The notes: generated by a model from the letters alone, not told the origin. 64,000 bases of DNA from Lysinibacillus xylanilyticus (GCF_001183605.1 NZ_LFXJ01000005.1:1928809-1992808), one strand, 5' to 3'; shown: positions 35,450 to 44,746, numbered from the stretch's first letter. Translations and numbers: made by a program.

Positions 35450-36076
35450 ATGACTACAACAAAAAGTTATTTAAATAAAGTAATGCATGATCGTAAATCT
35501 GTTCGTAAATATGAAGCAAATTATAAAATCCCTCAATCGGATTTAGAGGAATTACTTATAGAGGCAACAACCGCTCCATCATCAAGTAATTTACAACCTT
35601 GGCGCTTTTTAGTTATTCAAGATGATGCAGTAAAAAAAGATCTACGTTTAATTGCTAATAACCAGGAGCAAGTAGAGACTGCCTCTGCCATCATTGCGGT
35701 TTTAGGCGATACTGAAATGTACAATAATGTAGAGGAAGTTTATACAAAAAACTTCGAGCTTGGCTATATGGATGAAGCAACAAAAAATATGATGATTGAA
35801 AATTCATTAAAACTTTATCCAAACCTTCCTAAAGAAATTCTAAAAAATATAGCTACATTTGACGCTGGCTTAATTTCTATGCAAATCATGCTTTTAGCAA
35901 AAGATATGGGCTATGATACGGTTACAATGGGTGGCTTCAATAAAGAGGCTTTTGCGGAGCGCTTTGAATTAACAGATAATCTAGTACCAATCGTCTTAAT
36001 CGCTATCGGAAAAGCAGCAGCATCAGCTTACGGCTCATCTCGTTTAGCGCTAAATGACATCGCAAAATTCATTTAA
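35450..36076 (+). CDS. Nitroreductase family FMN enzyme
   Basis: A 208-residue homodimer-type FMN/NAD(P)H oxidoreductase. FMN-contact motifs: DRKSVRKYE (about 14-22), APSSSNLQPWRFLVIQ (about 44-59), and GYDTVTMGGFNKEAF (about 163). Similar to B. subtilis YdgI/YodC. It may reduce quinones or nitro compounds. AAAGGAG precedes the ATG. Monocistronic. Confidence 0.93.
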   Translation: MTTTKSYLNKVMHDRKSVRKYEANYKIPQSDLEELLIEATTAPSSSNLQPWRFLVIQDDAVKKDLRLIANNQEQVETASAIIAVLGDTEMYNNVEEVYTKNFELGYMDEATKNMMIENSLKLYPNLPKEILKNIATFDAGLISMQIMLLAKDMGYDTVTMGGFNKEAFAERFELTDNLVPIVLIAIGKAAASAYGSSRLALNDIAKFI

Positions 36077-36116
36077 TAGAGAAATAAAGACTGTATCAAT
36101 TACAATTTTGTATAAT

Positions 36117-36143
36117 TAGCTGTCGCTTTGCTTTCACAAGATA
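36117..36143 (+). repeat. Repeat family B remnant
   Basis: AGCTGTCGCTTTGCTTTCAC matches the family B core with one deletion. It lies just after the nitroreductase gene. Confidence 0.5.
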
Positions 36144-36174
36144 AAATGTTCTTTATAGAATAAATATGATACAC

Positions 36175-36312
36175 TAAATATACAATAAAAAAGACTGGAT
36201 GCGTCAACATCCAGTCAAAGCAACAATCACGCCGCAACATAGCGGCTGACCAAGTTTAAGTTGTAGAAAAAGTCACCTTACTTAGCCGGCAGGGTGGCTA
36301 TTTCTTTTTATT
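36175..36312 (+). ncRNA. Candidate antisense antitoxin RNA
   Basis: Opposite strand to the toxin 3' end. It ends in a terminator hairpin AGTCACC (36271-36277) / GGTGGCT (36293-36299) plus ATTTCTTTTTATTTT. TATGAT near 36168 is a possible -10. The overlap with the toxin message 3' region matches the txpA/ratA type layout. The RNA itself is inferred. Confidence 0.4.
36187..36216 (-). terminator. Terminator of the toxin mRNA
   Basis: Arms GACTGGATG (36193-36201) and CATCCAGTC (36208-36216), then six T on the minus strand. Confidence 0.75.
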
Positions 36313-36405
36313 TTGAGAGACAATAATGCTAAGCATCAGTGTAAGTACTGCAATTAGCAAAAGGCTACACTGTACAATCAAACTGAATGCTTCAAATACT
36401 GTCAT
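36298..36405 (-). CDS. Putative holin-like type I toxin
   Basis: A 35-residue single-span peptide, ATG 36405 to TAG 36298: MTVFEAFSLIVQCSLLLIAV, then LTLMLSIIVSQNKKK. It fits the 'putative holin-like toxin' family (M-T-x-F/Y-E-x-x-x-L-M-I ... basic tail), membrane-acting peptides of type I toxin-antitoxin systems. AAGGGGGTGAG precedes it; this site can pair with an upstream CCCTTTT, which would hide it. Its 3' part overlaps the candidate antitoxin RNA. Confidence 0.65.
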   Translation of the reverse strand: MTVFEAFSLIVQCSLLLIAVLTLMLSIIVSQNKKK

Positions 36406-36408
36406 CCG

Positions 36409-36462
36409 CCTCACCCCCTTTCAAAAGGGAGTTCAGCCGCCACCTGCATTATGAATTGTTGC
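36409..36462 (-). promoter_or_regulatory. Toxin leader with hidden ribosome binding site
   Basis: ACTCCCTTT and AAAGGGGGT (36432-36413) form a hairpin over the ribosome binding site. The leader also holds AGCAACAAT (pairs with AUUGUUGCU of the 3' end, 36219-36227) and GCGGCTGA (pairs with UCAGCCGC, 36242-36249). Such 5'-3' pairing keeps type I toxin messages silent. Confidence 0.5.
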
Positions 36463-36673
36463 TATTATTAGTCTAACAATTTCGCGAAATATATTCTATT
36501 AGAAAATCCTCAAAGATTAAAAATTTGTACCTATTTTTTACACCTGTATTGTTGGTAAAGTGAAAGGGAATATTCTACATCTATCTCTGCATGAGCATGA
36601 ATCGACCGCTTAAAGTATAGTCTGTGACATTTTAGCTTAATACAATACTAAAGAGTCCCTCTGTACATAAAAC

Positions 36674-36895
36674 TTAGTCTGACAATTTAGCTAACGACTC
36701 TTTCAAAATATGTAGTTCAGGCATTGATAACGTAACACCCTTCCCCATCTTTGTATGATCCTCCGACCAATCTCTAATATCGTATTTCGGTTCACGATCA
36801 TTCCAACTAATTAAATTCAATTCTTTTTTCCAGCCTTTATTGCCCTCCGATAATACCGCAATCGTTTCAATAATTTCGTATTTAATTTCTGCCAT
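36674..36895 (-). CDS. ydbC: YdbC family (PC4-like) protein
   Basis: A 73-residue protein of the YdbC/PC4 single-stranded DNA-binding fold: YEIIETIAVLSEGNKGWKKE, WNDREPKYDIRDWSEDHTKM, GKGVTLSMPELHIL. GGAGG lies 7 nt before ATG 36895; the ATG at 36901 is only 1-2 nt away from it. Members bind ssDNA without sequence preference in Lactococcus; role here unknown. Confidence 0.88.
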   Translation of the reverse strand: MAEIKYEIIETIAVLSEGNKGWKKELNLISWNDREPKYDIRDWSEDHTKMGKGVTLSMPELHILKESLAKLSD

Positions 36896-37150
36896 ATCCA
36901 TTCCTCCTTATTTTATCTGTAATAAGAACTATATCTTGAAATTATAGGATTATCAAACGTGACAACGCATTAAATAACACTTACTGAGATTGTTTAGAAA
37001 TTAGATCGTGAAATCTGAATAGTGAACATTTAGATATTAGTCAGCATTGTTCTATGTTTTTCCTTAATGAAATACAAAAAATAAAAAAGTGTTAATTTAT
37101 GACCGCAGAATTATTAGTATGAGTACAGCAATACCACGATCATGGAACGT
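36896..37150. other. AT-rich intergenic region
   Basis: No feature recognised between ydbC and the lipoprotein terminator. Confidence 0.4.
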
Positions 37151-37184
37151 AAAAAACATGATGCCTGCACAATACAGACATCAT
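37151..37184 (-). terminator. Terminator of the lipoprotein gene
   Basis: Arms ATGATGCCTG (37158-37167) and CAGACATCAT (37175-37184), then six T on the minus strand; 77 nt past the stop. Confidence 0.75.
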
Positions 37185-37260
37185 CTTCTTCAAGTTGCCC
37201 AGAGCTTTTTTAAAATTTCCTTTACAAAAGGTACACTTTAATTATGGTCAGCTTTTCTTT

Positions 37261-38013
37261 TTATTTTTCAATAGGTATAGTTTCAATTTGATCAACAATG
37301 AATTCATTCTTGGCACTATCGAATTTATATGTGATATTGAAATCAACCACATATACCGGGGATACTCCGACAGATCCAGGGATGTTTAATTTTATTCTTT
37401 GATTCTCCAATGCATAAACAACTACACCGCCGAAAGCAAGTTCATCTTGATTAAAATCTGGTGCTGGATCAAAATCATAATCAAATTTAGACTCTTTTCC
37501 TTGAGCTTTAGCTGTAATCGTTAATGTACCATCATCATTTTTAACAACATTTGATTTAATTTCATTTGCAACAATATCTTCATAACTTTGTACTTTAATC
37601 TCCGATAAATCTTCAACATTAATAACATGAATATCATAGTTATCTAATCCTGTGCCTCGTCCGGTTTGGATTATAATTACAGCTTCTTCCTTACTATCAT
37701 TTGTTAGATCAGTATAGAATAACTGGGGTTTAGTTCCTGTATTAGGGATTTCCCAGTCAAAGTTTTTTTGCTTACCATCAATATCCAAAATCACGCCTTT
37801 TATTTCATTCTTTGCCTCATTAAGTGCGTAAAGTTTAACTTTTTCATCATCGGAAGCCTCAATCAAATTTGTACCATTCTTTTGTTCCGACTGTGTTACC
37901 TGTTCACTAGAAGCCTTTACTGTTTCTTGCGTAACTGTTTTTGAATTATCTAAACTACATCCAGATAGTGCGAAAATACTCAACAACATCAATGTACTAA
38001 TTTCTTTTTTCAA
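37261..38013 (-). CDS. Lipoprotein, unknown function
   Basis: About 250 residues from TTG 38013: KKEISTLMLLSIFALSGCSL, a lipoprotein signal with lipobox LSGC (cut before Cys). A Thr/Gln/Ser-rich linker follows (about 22-50), then a beta-rich domain with LFYTDLTNDSKEEAVIIIQT, a pattern seen in FG-GAP/VCBS-like calcium-loop repeats. The longer ATG frame (38061) would put tryptophans and charges before the signal. Secreted and membrane-anchored; no function can be given. Next to a family A repeat remnant. Confidence 0.75.
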   Translation of the reverse strand: MKKEISTLMLLSIFALSGCSLDNSKTVTQETVKASSEQVTQSEQKNGTNLIEASDDEKVKLYALNEAKNEIKGVILDIDGKQKNFDWEIPNTGTKPQLFYTDLTNDSKEEAVIIIQTGRGTGLDNYDIHVINVEDLSEIKVQSYEDIVANEIKSNVVKNDDGTLTITAKAQGKESKFDYDFDPAPDFNQDELAFGGVVVYALENQRIKLNIPGSVGVSPVYVVDFNITYKFDSAKNEFIVDQIETIPIEK

Positions 38014-38114
38014 TTTCCACGCGCCCCACTCCCAATATTTTACAAATCGTGTTACATGCAATATAACATGTACTCTCTTCGACTGTAAATAAAGCCTAGG
38101 AACTACATTCAGTT

Positions 38115-38168
38115 ATCAATTATGCCCGACATAATTGAATCTGGGTCGGCTTTGTGCTTACTCAAAGG
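38115..38168 (+). repeat. Structured repeat family A, copy 4 (diverged remnant)
   Basis: ATCAATTATGCC-CGACATAATTG corresponds to M1, and CTGGGTCGGCTTTGTGCTTA to the next block. The rest is missing or too diverged. Confidence 0.7.
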
Positions 38169-38192
38169 ACGACTTCCAGTACCTACGCCAGT

Positions 38193-38531
38193 TCATATAA
38201 GCTCAGCTTCCGCTTCTACCTCAATTAAATATATACCTTTCGAAAATCCTCCACGTAGCATCTGCTTCTCAGTACGTATTTGTTCTAATTGTTCGTAAGT
38301 CACACCGTACATTTGTCTAGCTGTATGTACTAATTCTAAAATATCCGCAAGTTCCTCAATGGCCTCTTTTGGAGAGGCTGCCTCAAGAAATTCTAATGCT
38401 TCTTCTTGCATTTTCGTTTTTATTTCCTCTATGTGTTCTCCTTGTTTTAATACTCTTATGCTACTTGTATTCCCACCTGCTTCAATTATTTGTGGAATTA
38501 AATCACGTACTAATTTATTGTAAACTGGCAT
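38193..38531 (-). CDS. MazG-like NTP pyrophosphohydrolase (COG4997 type)
   Basis: A 112-residue all-alpha NTP-PPase fold protein. It has the N-terminal YNKLVRDLIPQII and the acidic helix pair EEALEFLEA ... EAIEELADILELVHT (about 43-70), matching the E-x2-E ... E-x3-D magnesium motif of the superfamily. Likely a house-cleaning enzyme that hydrolyses non-standard NTPs. AAAGGGG precedes the ATG. Monocistronic. Confidence 0.85.
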   Translation of the reverse strand: MPVYNKLVRDLIPQIIEAGGNTSSIRVLKQGEHIEEIKTKMQEEALEFLEAASPKEAIEELADILELVHTARQMYGVTYEQLEQIRTEKQMLRGGFSKGIYLIEVEAEAELI

Positions 38532-38557
38532 GTCAACCGTCCCCTTTTAACATACGA

Positions 38558-38744
38558 TTATTTCCCGTATTTCTGCTGAATTGTTTGAATATGTTGCTTT
38601 TTGATTTCATTAGATACTTGCATTTGAGGCACATGCTTATTGTAAATTGTTTGAATATCAACTTGAGAGAAAAGCTGTCTTGCAGTTTGCTTTTGTGTTT
38701 GGATAAAACGCCTTAAATGCTCTCGCTTTATCTTAATTATTCAT
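38558..38744 (-). pseudogene. Small gene remnant, nonsense codon at position 4
   Basis: Frame: MNN-stop-DKAREHLRRFIQTQ, KQTARQLFSQVDIQTIYNKH, VPQMQVSNEIKKQHIQTIQQ, KYGK. The long stop-free amphipathic frame looks coding, but TAA follows three codons after the ATG and no ribosome binding site is clear. Family not recognised. Confidence 0.35.
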
Positions 38745-39007
38745 AACTGTGATTTTTTATAGATTTACTAAACTGTCTTGTTCAAGCAATGTTTAGTTGA
38801 ATCCATTGCTAAAGAAATAAGTTTAACAGTCCCATTTTTTTGATCCAATCAATCTTTTATCAAAATTTCACCATTATTAAAATATTCACATCTAACAAAA
38901 TAGCATTTATATATCATTAACAATAATTTACGGATATTATTAACTGTAGATTTATGACTTTAGCACTGTTATCATTATGAAGAATTTCTTGGAAAGGAGG
39001 TTTTCTT

Positions 39008-39496
39008 ATGTACGATTCTTATTATTACGATGATTTCGATGCGGCCTTCGGTGGTATATTTCTCATTACTATGCTATTAATTTGCCTCGTGTTGAGTATC
39101 GTAAGCTATGTTATTTATTCACTTATTTATTATAAGGCATCTAAAATAAATGGTTTTAGCGATTTAGCCTATATTGCTTGGATTCCAATTATAAACGTTT
39201 ATAGCTTTTTCTTATTAACGGCAAAGGGTGAGGATAATGCAACTGTTCGTGGAGCAGCGAAAAAGAATGTTCTTATTTACGTTGGATTAATACTTATTTC
39301 ATTTATTCCGTTTCTAGGTATTATTGCTTCATTAGGTCTTATTGGCTTTACTTTGTATTTCACATATCGCCTCTTCTATCGTTGGACTGGTGAAACTGGG
39401 AAAGCTGTACTTTATATCATTTTATCGTTCATTACATTCGGACTATTCTATTATATTTACGGCTTAATGAAAATGAATAAACCTTTCGTTGCATAA
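39008..39496 (+). CDS. Four-helix small membrane protein, paralogue 1
   Basis: A 162-residue protein: acidic-aromatic N-terminus MYDSYYYDDFDAAF, then four hydrophobic segments (about 15-39, 52-72, 88-115, 133-152) and the end GLFYYIYGLMKMNKPFVA. AAAGGAGG lies 9 nt upstream. It is about 80 percent identical to the protein at 44747, and the two also share leader DNA (ACTTTAG-CACTGTTATC...GAAAGGAGGTTTTC). No known family recognised. A terminator follows. Confidence 0.85.
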   Translation: MYDSYYYDDFDAAFGGIFLITMLLICLVLSIVSYVIYSLIYYKASKINGFSDLAYIAWIPIINVYSFFLLTAKGEDNATVRGAAKKNVLIYVGLILISFIPFLGIIASLGLIGFTLYFTYRLFYRWTGETGKAVLYIILSFITFGLFYYIYGLMKMNKPFVA

Positions 39497-39511
39497 TACA
39501 TATGCAAGTAC

Positions 39512-39552
39512 AAAAACCTCTTTACACCTTCTAAAGGTTAAAGAGGTTTTTG
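39512..39552 (+). terminator. Terminator of membrane-protein paralogue 1
   Basis: Arms AACCTCTTTA (39515-39524) and TAAAGAGGTT (39539-39548) with T run. The same terminator at paralogue 2 is cut by the IS element. Confidence 0.85.
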
Positions 39553-39600
39553 AAACACATATAGAAAGCTAATGAAATACCCTCTTAGACAAAATTTTTT

Positions 39601-39637
39601 AGAAAAAAGACGTTTATTCACATTAGAATAAACGTCT
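39601..39637 (-). terminator. Terminator of the amidohydrolase-symporter operon
   Basis: Perfect arms AGACGTTTATT (39608-39618) and AATAAACGTCT (39627-39637), then TTTTTTC on the minus strand. Confidence 0.88.
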
Positions 39638-39672
39638 AATTTTATATAATAAATTATATTATCAAGTCATTT

Positions 39673-41154
39673 TCATGCTACTAGAGTATCAATTGCGTCC
39701 TTCTCTTTCGCAACTAAATGATTAGTTGCAAAGCTTACTACAATAGCTACTACAAAGTTAATAATAACAGCGATCATTCCTGTGCTGATGTCATTAATTA
39801 CGTGTGGAATGTTCGGGAAAAAGTCAATTAGTTTATGTGATGTTACAGCAGCATACAGTACGATCCCTACACCGGTTAAAATTCCTATCATTGCACCGAA
39901 TTTGTTAAGAATGCGATTTTTATGGAAGCTAAATAGGAGTGCTGGAACAAGTTGTGTTATTAAACTATATGACATAATGTTTAAGATTGCTAGTGCATCC
40001 CCTCCAGTAATCGTGAAGACGAATGCAACTAATATTATAACGAACACAAATATTTTTGAAGCAAATAACTGTTGGCGATCTGTTGCCTTTGGTTTCACAA
40101 GCTTGTAAAATCCAGTCATTAATCCAATTGAAGCAGACATTAACATAACAGATGCGGGTACTAAAGCAGTTAATAACCCAGCAGCACCGACAACGCCTAC
40201 TATCCAAGGATCAAATGTTTGAATCGTTAATCGGAGTAATGATAAATCTCCTTCAGCTCCTTGCAATCCTGGAATCTCTACAATGGCTGCAAAACCAATG
40301 AAAAATGCAAATAAGAGTAATAGAGTATATAAAGGTAAGGTAATGGCATTTTTCTTCAATGCTTTTGCACTTTTAGATGATAATAATACAGAAAAGGAGT
40401 TTGGTAATAAATAGAATCCGAACGCATTTAATATAATGGTTGAGACAAACCAAGAAATACTTAATCCAGAACTAGCGAGAGTTAAGCTTTCTGGTTTTAT
40501 TTTTTCTACAGCTTCAAAGAGAGGTTGTACGCCTCCAAAATAATGGTATGGAATATAAATTCCTAAAAATACAATGACTCCCAGTATCATAATATCCTTT
40601 AATACAGCTGTCCAAGCAGAGCCATGGATACCTGAAATGGTAACATAAATTGTAATAATTATGGCACCAATAGTACTAGCCATAATTGGGCTAATCCCTC
40701 CATAGGAAGCCTCCGAAACAATAATACCTAACCCTTTTAATTGTATAACTATATATGGAATCAATGCGATAGCACCCAAAAACGATACAACTAATCCTAA
40801 TATCGGACTTTTATAGTTGGATGCAAAATATTCTGGTTGAGAAATAATATGGTGATCTTTTGAATAGTTCCATATCTTTGGCGCAATCCAATAAGATAAA
40901 ACATACGCTAAACAAATATATGCAGGTACATAAAAAGCAGCGGCTCCATTCGAATAAGCCCAACCACTACCACCGAGGAATGTGAAAGTAGTATAAACTT
41001 CTCCTGCAATTAGTAAGAAAATGAATAATGTACCAAAGCCCTTATTACCAACAGCAAATTCATTGACATTCATTTTTTTTCCGTGTGTTGCTCGGATACC
41101 AAGGAAAAGAGCAATTAATGCAAATGCAAAGATAATCAGTAAAGCTATATTCAT
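39673..41154 (-). CDS. Sodium:solute symporter (SSS family, YhjB-like)
   Basis: A 493-residue transporter with about 13 helices: FLLIAGEVYTTFTFLGGSGW (helix 2), GSAWTAVLKDI (sodium/substrate region, about 180), PASVMLMSASIGLMTGFY (about 326). It pairs with the DUF3311 gene upstream (TAATG overlap), as yhjC-yhjB do in B. subtilis. AAGGGGG lies inside the end of the DUF3311 gene. As last gene of a hydrolase operon it probably imports the substrate; which one is unknown. Confidence 0.92.
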   Translation of the reverse strand: MNIALLIIFAFALIALFLGIRATHGKKMNVNEFAVGNKGFGTLFIFLLIAGEVYTTFTFLGGSGWAYSNGAAAFYVPAYICLAYVLSYWIAPKIWNYSKDHHIISQPEYFASNYKSPILGLVVSFLGAIALIPYIVIQLKGLGIIVSEASYGGISPIMASTIGAIIITIYVTISGIHGSAWTAVLKDIMILGVIVFLGIYIPYHYFGGVQPLFEAVEKIKPESLTLASSGLSISWFVSTIILNAFGFYLLPNSFSVLLSSKSAKALKKNAITLPLYTLLLLFAFFIGFAAIVEIPGLQGAEGDLSLLRLTIQTFDPWIVGVVGAAGLLTALVPASVMLMSASIGLMTGFYKLVKPKATDRQQLFASKIFVFVIILVAFVFTITGGDALAILNIMSYSLITQLVPALLFSFHKNRILNKFGAMIGILTGVGIVLYAAVTSHKLIDFFPNIPHVINDISTGMIAVIINFVVAIVVSFATNHLVAKEKDAIDTLVA

Positions 41155-41351
41155 TATTCATCGCCCCCTTGGTTTTCAGGATCCAATTTATACACAATCG
41201 TTAACACTAATGATGATAAAATCATCCATAAGATAATCCAGAACAGGAGAAACGGTAAACCAAAAATATAAGGTTCTATTTTATTTGCAAAGGGCAAACA
41301 TAAGCACATTCCAATAAACGGTATCAGCAATAATAGTTTAATGTTTTTCAT
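41154..41351 (-). CDS. DUF3311 small membrane protein (YhjC-like)
   Basis: A 65-residue protein with two helices (about 6-22 and 30-54), typical of DUF3311, which accompanies SSS symporters. AAAGGAGG precedes the ATG, and its TAA overlaps the symporter ATG by one base. Probably a symporter partner subunit (inference from constant pairing). Confidence 0.88.
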   Translation of the reverse strand: MKNIKLLLLIPFIGMCLCLPFANKIEPYIFGLPFLLFWIILWMILSSLVLTIVYKLDPENQGGDE

Positions 41352-41450
41352 ATAAGCCTCCTTTGAAATTCTTTTTTATCTTACAAAGAAGTAGTGTAAC
41401 CCTCAGATTAACGAGAATAAGCCTGGGAAATTGAAATTCAAAACACGGAT

Positions 41451-42302
41451 TCATAATGTATAAATGTCTTTTCTACGGATACGATCTTTATAAGTTGTTG
41501 CAGCCCCATTTTTACGATTTTCGTAAAGGTCTTCAAGAGATAGTTCAGCTGTAACAACTGAACTTGATTTACTAGTAGTTTCTGCAATTACGCCATTTTC
41601 AGTCCAAGGTAAGTCAGCAGGTCCTATAATAGCGGTGGTACCAAATCCGTTTAGAATGGGCCCTTGGATTTCGCCAATCGTAGGACAATGAACGACATAG
41701 AGTTGGTTTTCAACACTTCGTGCATGAGCACAATGGCGAACTCTCCAGAAACCATATTCCGAGAACGTGTAGGAAGGACAAAAGATAATATCGGCACCTC
41801 TTTGACTATAAATATGTGCAATTTCTGGAATCTCTATTTCATAGCATATGGCGATACCGAATGTTACTGGTCCAATTTTGAAAACTTCTAATTCGTCTCC
41901 CTCTATAGTGTTCCAAGCAGATTCAGCAGGGAAAATATGTGTCTTCCGATGTTTAAATACATTGCCATTTCCATCAAAGATATAAGTCGTATTGTAATTT
42001 CCTTTATTGGCGGGTTCAATTGTAGAACCCGCAATAATTATCTGTTTTCTTTTCTGTGAAAGATTATTAAAAAATTCAAGGTAGTCATCTAAAAAGAAAC
42101 CTAGTTTCTCATTATCTTTTTCTGTGAATTGATTGTAATTGTTATAAGTTGTTAGTAAAGACATCGTAAATAACTCTGGTAAGAGCACATAATCACTTGT
42201 TAGTGGCACATCATTGAATGCATGTAAAATTCGGTCCTTAAAGGTAGAGAAATTATCAACTTTTTGCAATTCAAATTGACAGCTTGAAATTTTTATTGTC
42301 AT
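41451..42302 (-). CDS. Carbon-nitrogen hydrolase (nitrilase superfamily)
   Basis: A 283-residue enzyme with the catalytic Glu-Lys-Cys set: PELF (Glu near residue 43), HRKTHIFPAE (Lys near 119) and IAICYEIEIPE (Cys near 153). This fits amidases and N-carbamoyl hydrolases rather than true nitrilases. It releases ammonia or carbamate from an amide-type C-N bond. GGGGG precedes the ATG; it lies 21 nt after the amidohydrolase gene and is cotranscribed. Exact substrate unknown. Confidence 0.9.
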   Translation of the reverse strand: MTIKISSCQFELQKVDNFSTFKDRILHAFNDVPLTSDYVLLPELFTMSLLTTYNNYNQFTEKDNEKLGFFLDDYLEFFNNLSQKRKQIIIAGSTIEPANKGNYNTTYIFDGNGNVFKHRKTHIFPAESAWNTIEGDELEVFKIGPVTFGIAICYEIEIPEIAHIYSQRGADIIFCPSYTFSEYGFWRVRHCAHARSVENQLYVVHCPTIGEIQGPILNGFGTTAIIGPADLPWTENGVIAETTSKSSSVVTAELSLEDLYENRKNGAATTYKDRIRRKDIYTL

Positions 42303-42323
42303 AAGAGCCCCCTAGCCTCATCA

Positions 42324-43940
42324 CTATATTTTCGTTTTAGAACGTTCGAAAAGAATATCCCCATCTAGTATTGTTAATTCGACTTGAATATCTTTTAAAT
42401 CTTGTGGAAGGGTTTTCAAAATACTTCGATCAAGTACAATCATATCTGCTAATTTACCAGGTTCTAAACTACCCTTTATATCCTCATCAAAACTTGCATA
42501 TGCACCGTTATAGGTATAAAGACGAATGGCTTCAAGAACATCTATTTTTTGCTTTTCACCAAATGAAGTTCCATTGGCAGTGAGTCGATTGACCGCTTCG
42601 TGAATTCCAATAAACGGATTATAGGTTGTAACTGGTGAGTCTGACCCCGCAGCAGCAATAATTCCTTGATCAATAAAGTCTCGTGCAGGGTACATAAAGT
42701 CCGTACGTTCACCGTAGTTCGTTAAATAACTTTCACCAAATTCATACGGAAATGGTGGATTAGGTATTGGAATCATCTTTAACTCTTTCATTCGTTGTTG
42801 TAAATCAGGGCTTGAAATTCCAGCGTGTTCAATGCGATGTCGATGATTTTCACGAGGATTTTCTTGTAAGGCGCGTTCTACAACATTCAAATACATTTCA
42901 ATAGCTTGATCACCTTGTGCATGAACAGTAATTTGATAGCCTAATTCATGTGCTTTACCAAGTACTTCATAAATTTCATCCTCGGTGTAATATAAGATTC
43001 CATGATCGTCAGGGTTGCTTGTATAACCTTCACGAGTTGCAATAGTCGGACCAGTACTACTACCATCTGTAAACAATTTAGCAGGACCCACTTTAAAAAA
43101 TTCATTTCCAGTTCCAGTTATTACCCCAGAATCCATCATATTTAATGTGAACTGCTTACAGTCACTTATACTAGCAATCATCGCATAGACACGAATTTTC
43201 AAGTCTCCTTTTTGAGAGGCTAATTGTAACATTCGGTAATTTTCTTTTGAAAACGTTCCAGCTTCATGAACGCTTGTAATGCCAACTTTCAAGAATTGTT
43301 GCTGCGCGATTTGAATGGCTTGATAAACTTCTTCATTTGAGAAAGTTGCTATCTCATTAAACTGCATAAAAGCATTTTCGATTAATCGTCCAGTTAATTG
43401 ACCTTTTACATCTCTTTCAATTAAACCTCCTTGAGGATCAGGTGTTGTTTCGTTAATACCTGATAGACGTAAAGCAACTGAATTTACAATTCCGATGTGA
43501 CCGCAAGTACGGGTAATGGCAATCGGGTGGTCTATTGAAATGTTGTCCAATTCTTCAAGAGTAGGATACCGTTCTTCCTGAACAGTTCGTTCATTGAACC
43601 CCCAAGCGCGAATCCACTGACCCTTTGGTGTAATAGCAGCTTTGTCTTTTAAAGTAGTCAAAATTGCATCTACGGAGTCCAATCCGGGCTCTTTACAGCT
43701 AATACTGAGTTGAAAAGTACCATACATAACCAGATGTAAGTGCGCATCAATAATTCCAGGTAGAATTGACTTTCCTTCTAAATCAATTACTTGTGTAGAG
43801 TCACCAATATAATTTTTAATCTCCTCATTCGAACCAACTGCTAATATTTTGTTATCAGAAATCGCTAGAGCCTCTCGGATAGAATCTTGTCCATCTACAG
43901 TAATTACTTCACCATTTAAAAAAGCAATGTTAGCTTTCAT
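42324..43940 (-). CDS. YtcJ-like amidohydrolase
   Basis: A 538-residue amidohydrolase_3 family metal enzyme. Visible: DAHLHLVMYG (about 65), HEAGTF, KLFTDGSSTG (about 295), VHAQGDQAIEMYL (about 343), HRIEHAGISSPD (about 367) and AAGSDSPVTTYNPFIG. AGGAGG lies 7 nt before ATG 43940; the longer frame from 44003 has no site. First gene of the operon amidohydrolase-nitrilase-DUF3311-SSS. Family members cleave N-acyl or amide bonds of small organic compounds. Confidence 0.9.
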   Translation of the reverse strand: MKANIAFLNGEVITVDGQDSIREALAISDNKILAVGSNEEIKNYIGDSTQVIDLEGKSILPGIIDAHLHLVMYGTFQLSISCKEPGLDSVDAILTTLKDKAAITPKGQWIRAWGFNERTVQEERYPTLEELDNISIDHPIAITRTCGHIGIVNSVALRLSGINETTPDPQGGLIERDVKGQLTGRLIENAFMQFNEIATFSNEEVYQAIQIAQQQFLKVGITSVHEAGTFSKENYRMLQLASQKGDLKIRVYAMIASISDCKQFTLNMMDSGVITGTGNEFFKVGPAKLFTDGSSTGPTIATREGYTSNPDDHGILYYTEDEIYEVLGKAHELGYQITVHAQGDQAIEMYLNVVERALQENPRENHRHRIEHAGISSPDLQQRMKELKMIPIPNPPFPYEFGESYLTNYGERTDFMYPARDFIDQGIIAAAGSDSPVTTYNPFIGIHEAVNRLTANGTSFGEKQKIDVLEAIRLYTYNGAYASFDEDIKGSLEPGKLADMIVLDRSILKTLPQDLKDIQVELTILDGDILFERSKTKI

Positions 43941-44746
43941 ATAAATCCTCCTCGTCGAATAAATTGAATATTCAGAAATTAAAGATTGTGTTACTCTATT
44001 CATTTATTTTACTAAAAATAGATTGTCTTATATTTTTACAAAAGGTAATTATTTTTACTTTTTTTTAGACAAAAGGTTAAAAGGGTTATTTCTACGTAAC
44101 TATAAAAATTCAAAAAAGGCTTTATTATGTGCATGCTAATATTACTTTTGGAAAAAACAAATTTATGCTGTTCCTTACTACCCTTCAATTTTTCTATTTG
44201 TATATCAATAAACAATAATTAAACGTCCCAGTCAGATTTAGCAAAATTAAGATTAAATAAAACCATCGCAAACGTATTTCGTAATGTTAGATATCATAGG
44301 ATGTACAAAATAAATACTTCAAATAATTTATAAACTAATTCATCTCTTCCGTTTGTAATTAATTATAAAGCTATTACAATTTCTTTTGTTCACTATTTAA
44401 ATCCATCGAAGAAAGAAAAAATGGAAAGTCTCTAATAATTCCATTAATTTCAATTTATTCACCACTTAAATTATAAGATCAATAATATGTAATTGAGTAG
44501 AAGTAATACCCAAAAAGAAAAATTTGTATAAAATGATTCTTCACCACTAGATTCCCAATAGTACCAAATTCATTTTTACAATTCGATCAATCTTATATCA
44601 AAAAAACATCATTAAAATAATACAAATATTCCATAAAAATAGTATATATGTACGATTATCTAAAATCCCCCGTATTTACCACTATAGATTTAAAACTTTA
44701 GTACTGTTATTATAATGAAGTATTTTTTTAGAAAGGAGGTTTTCAA
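43941..44746. other. AT-rich intergenic region, partly duplicated
   Basis: No ORF with a ribosome binding site. From about 44580 to 44746 it resembles 38845-39007 (GATCAATCTTATATCAAAA / TCAATCTTTTATCAAAATTT, then the ACTTTAG leader), so the duplication behind the two membrane-protein genes includes about 160 bp of upstream DNA. Confidence 0.6.
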
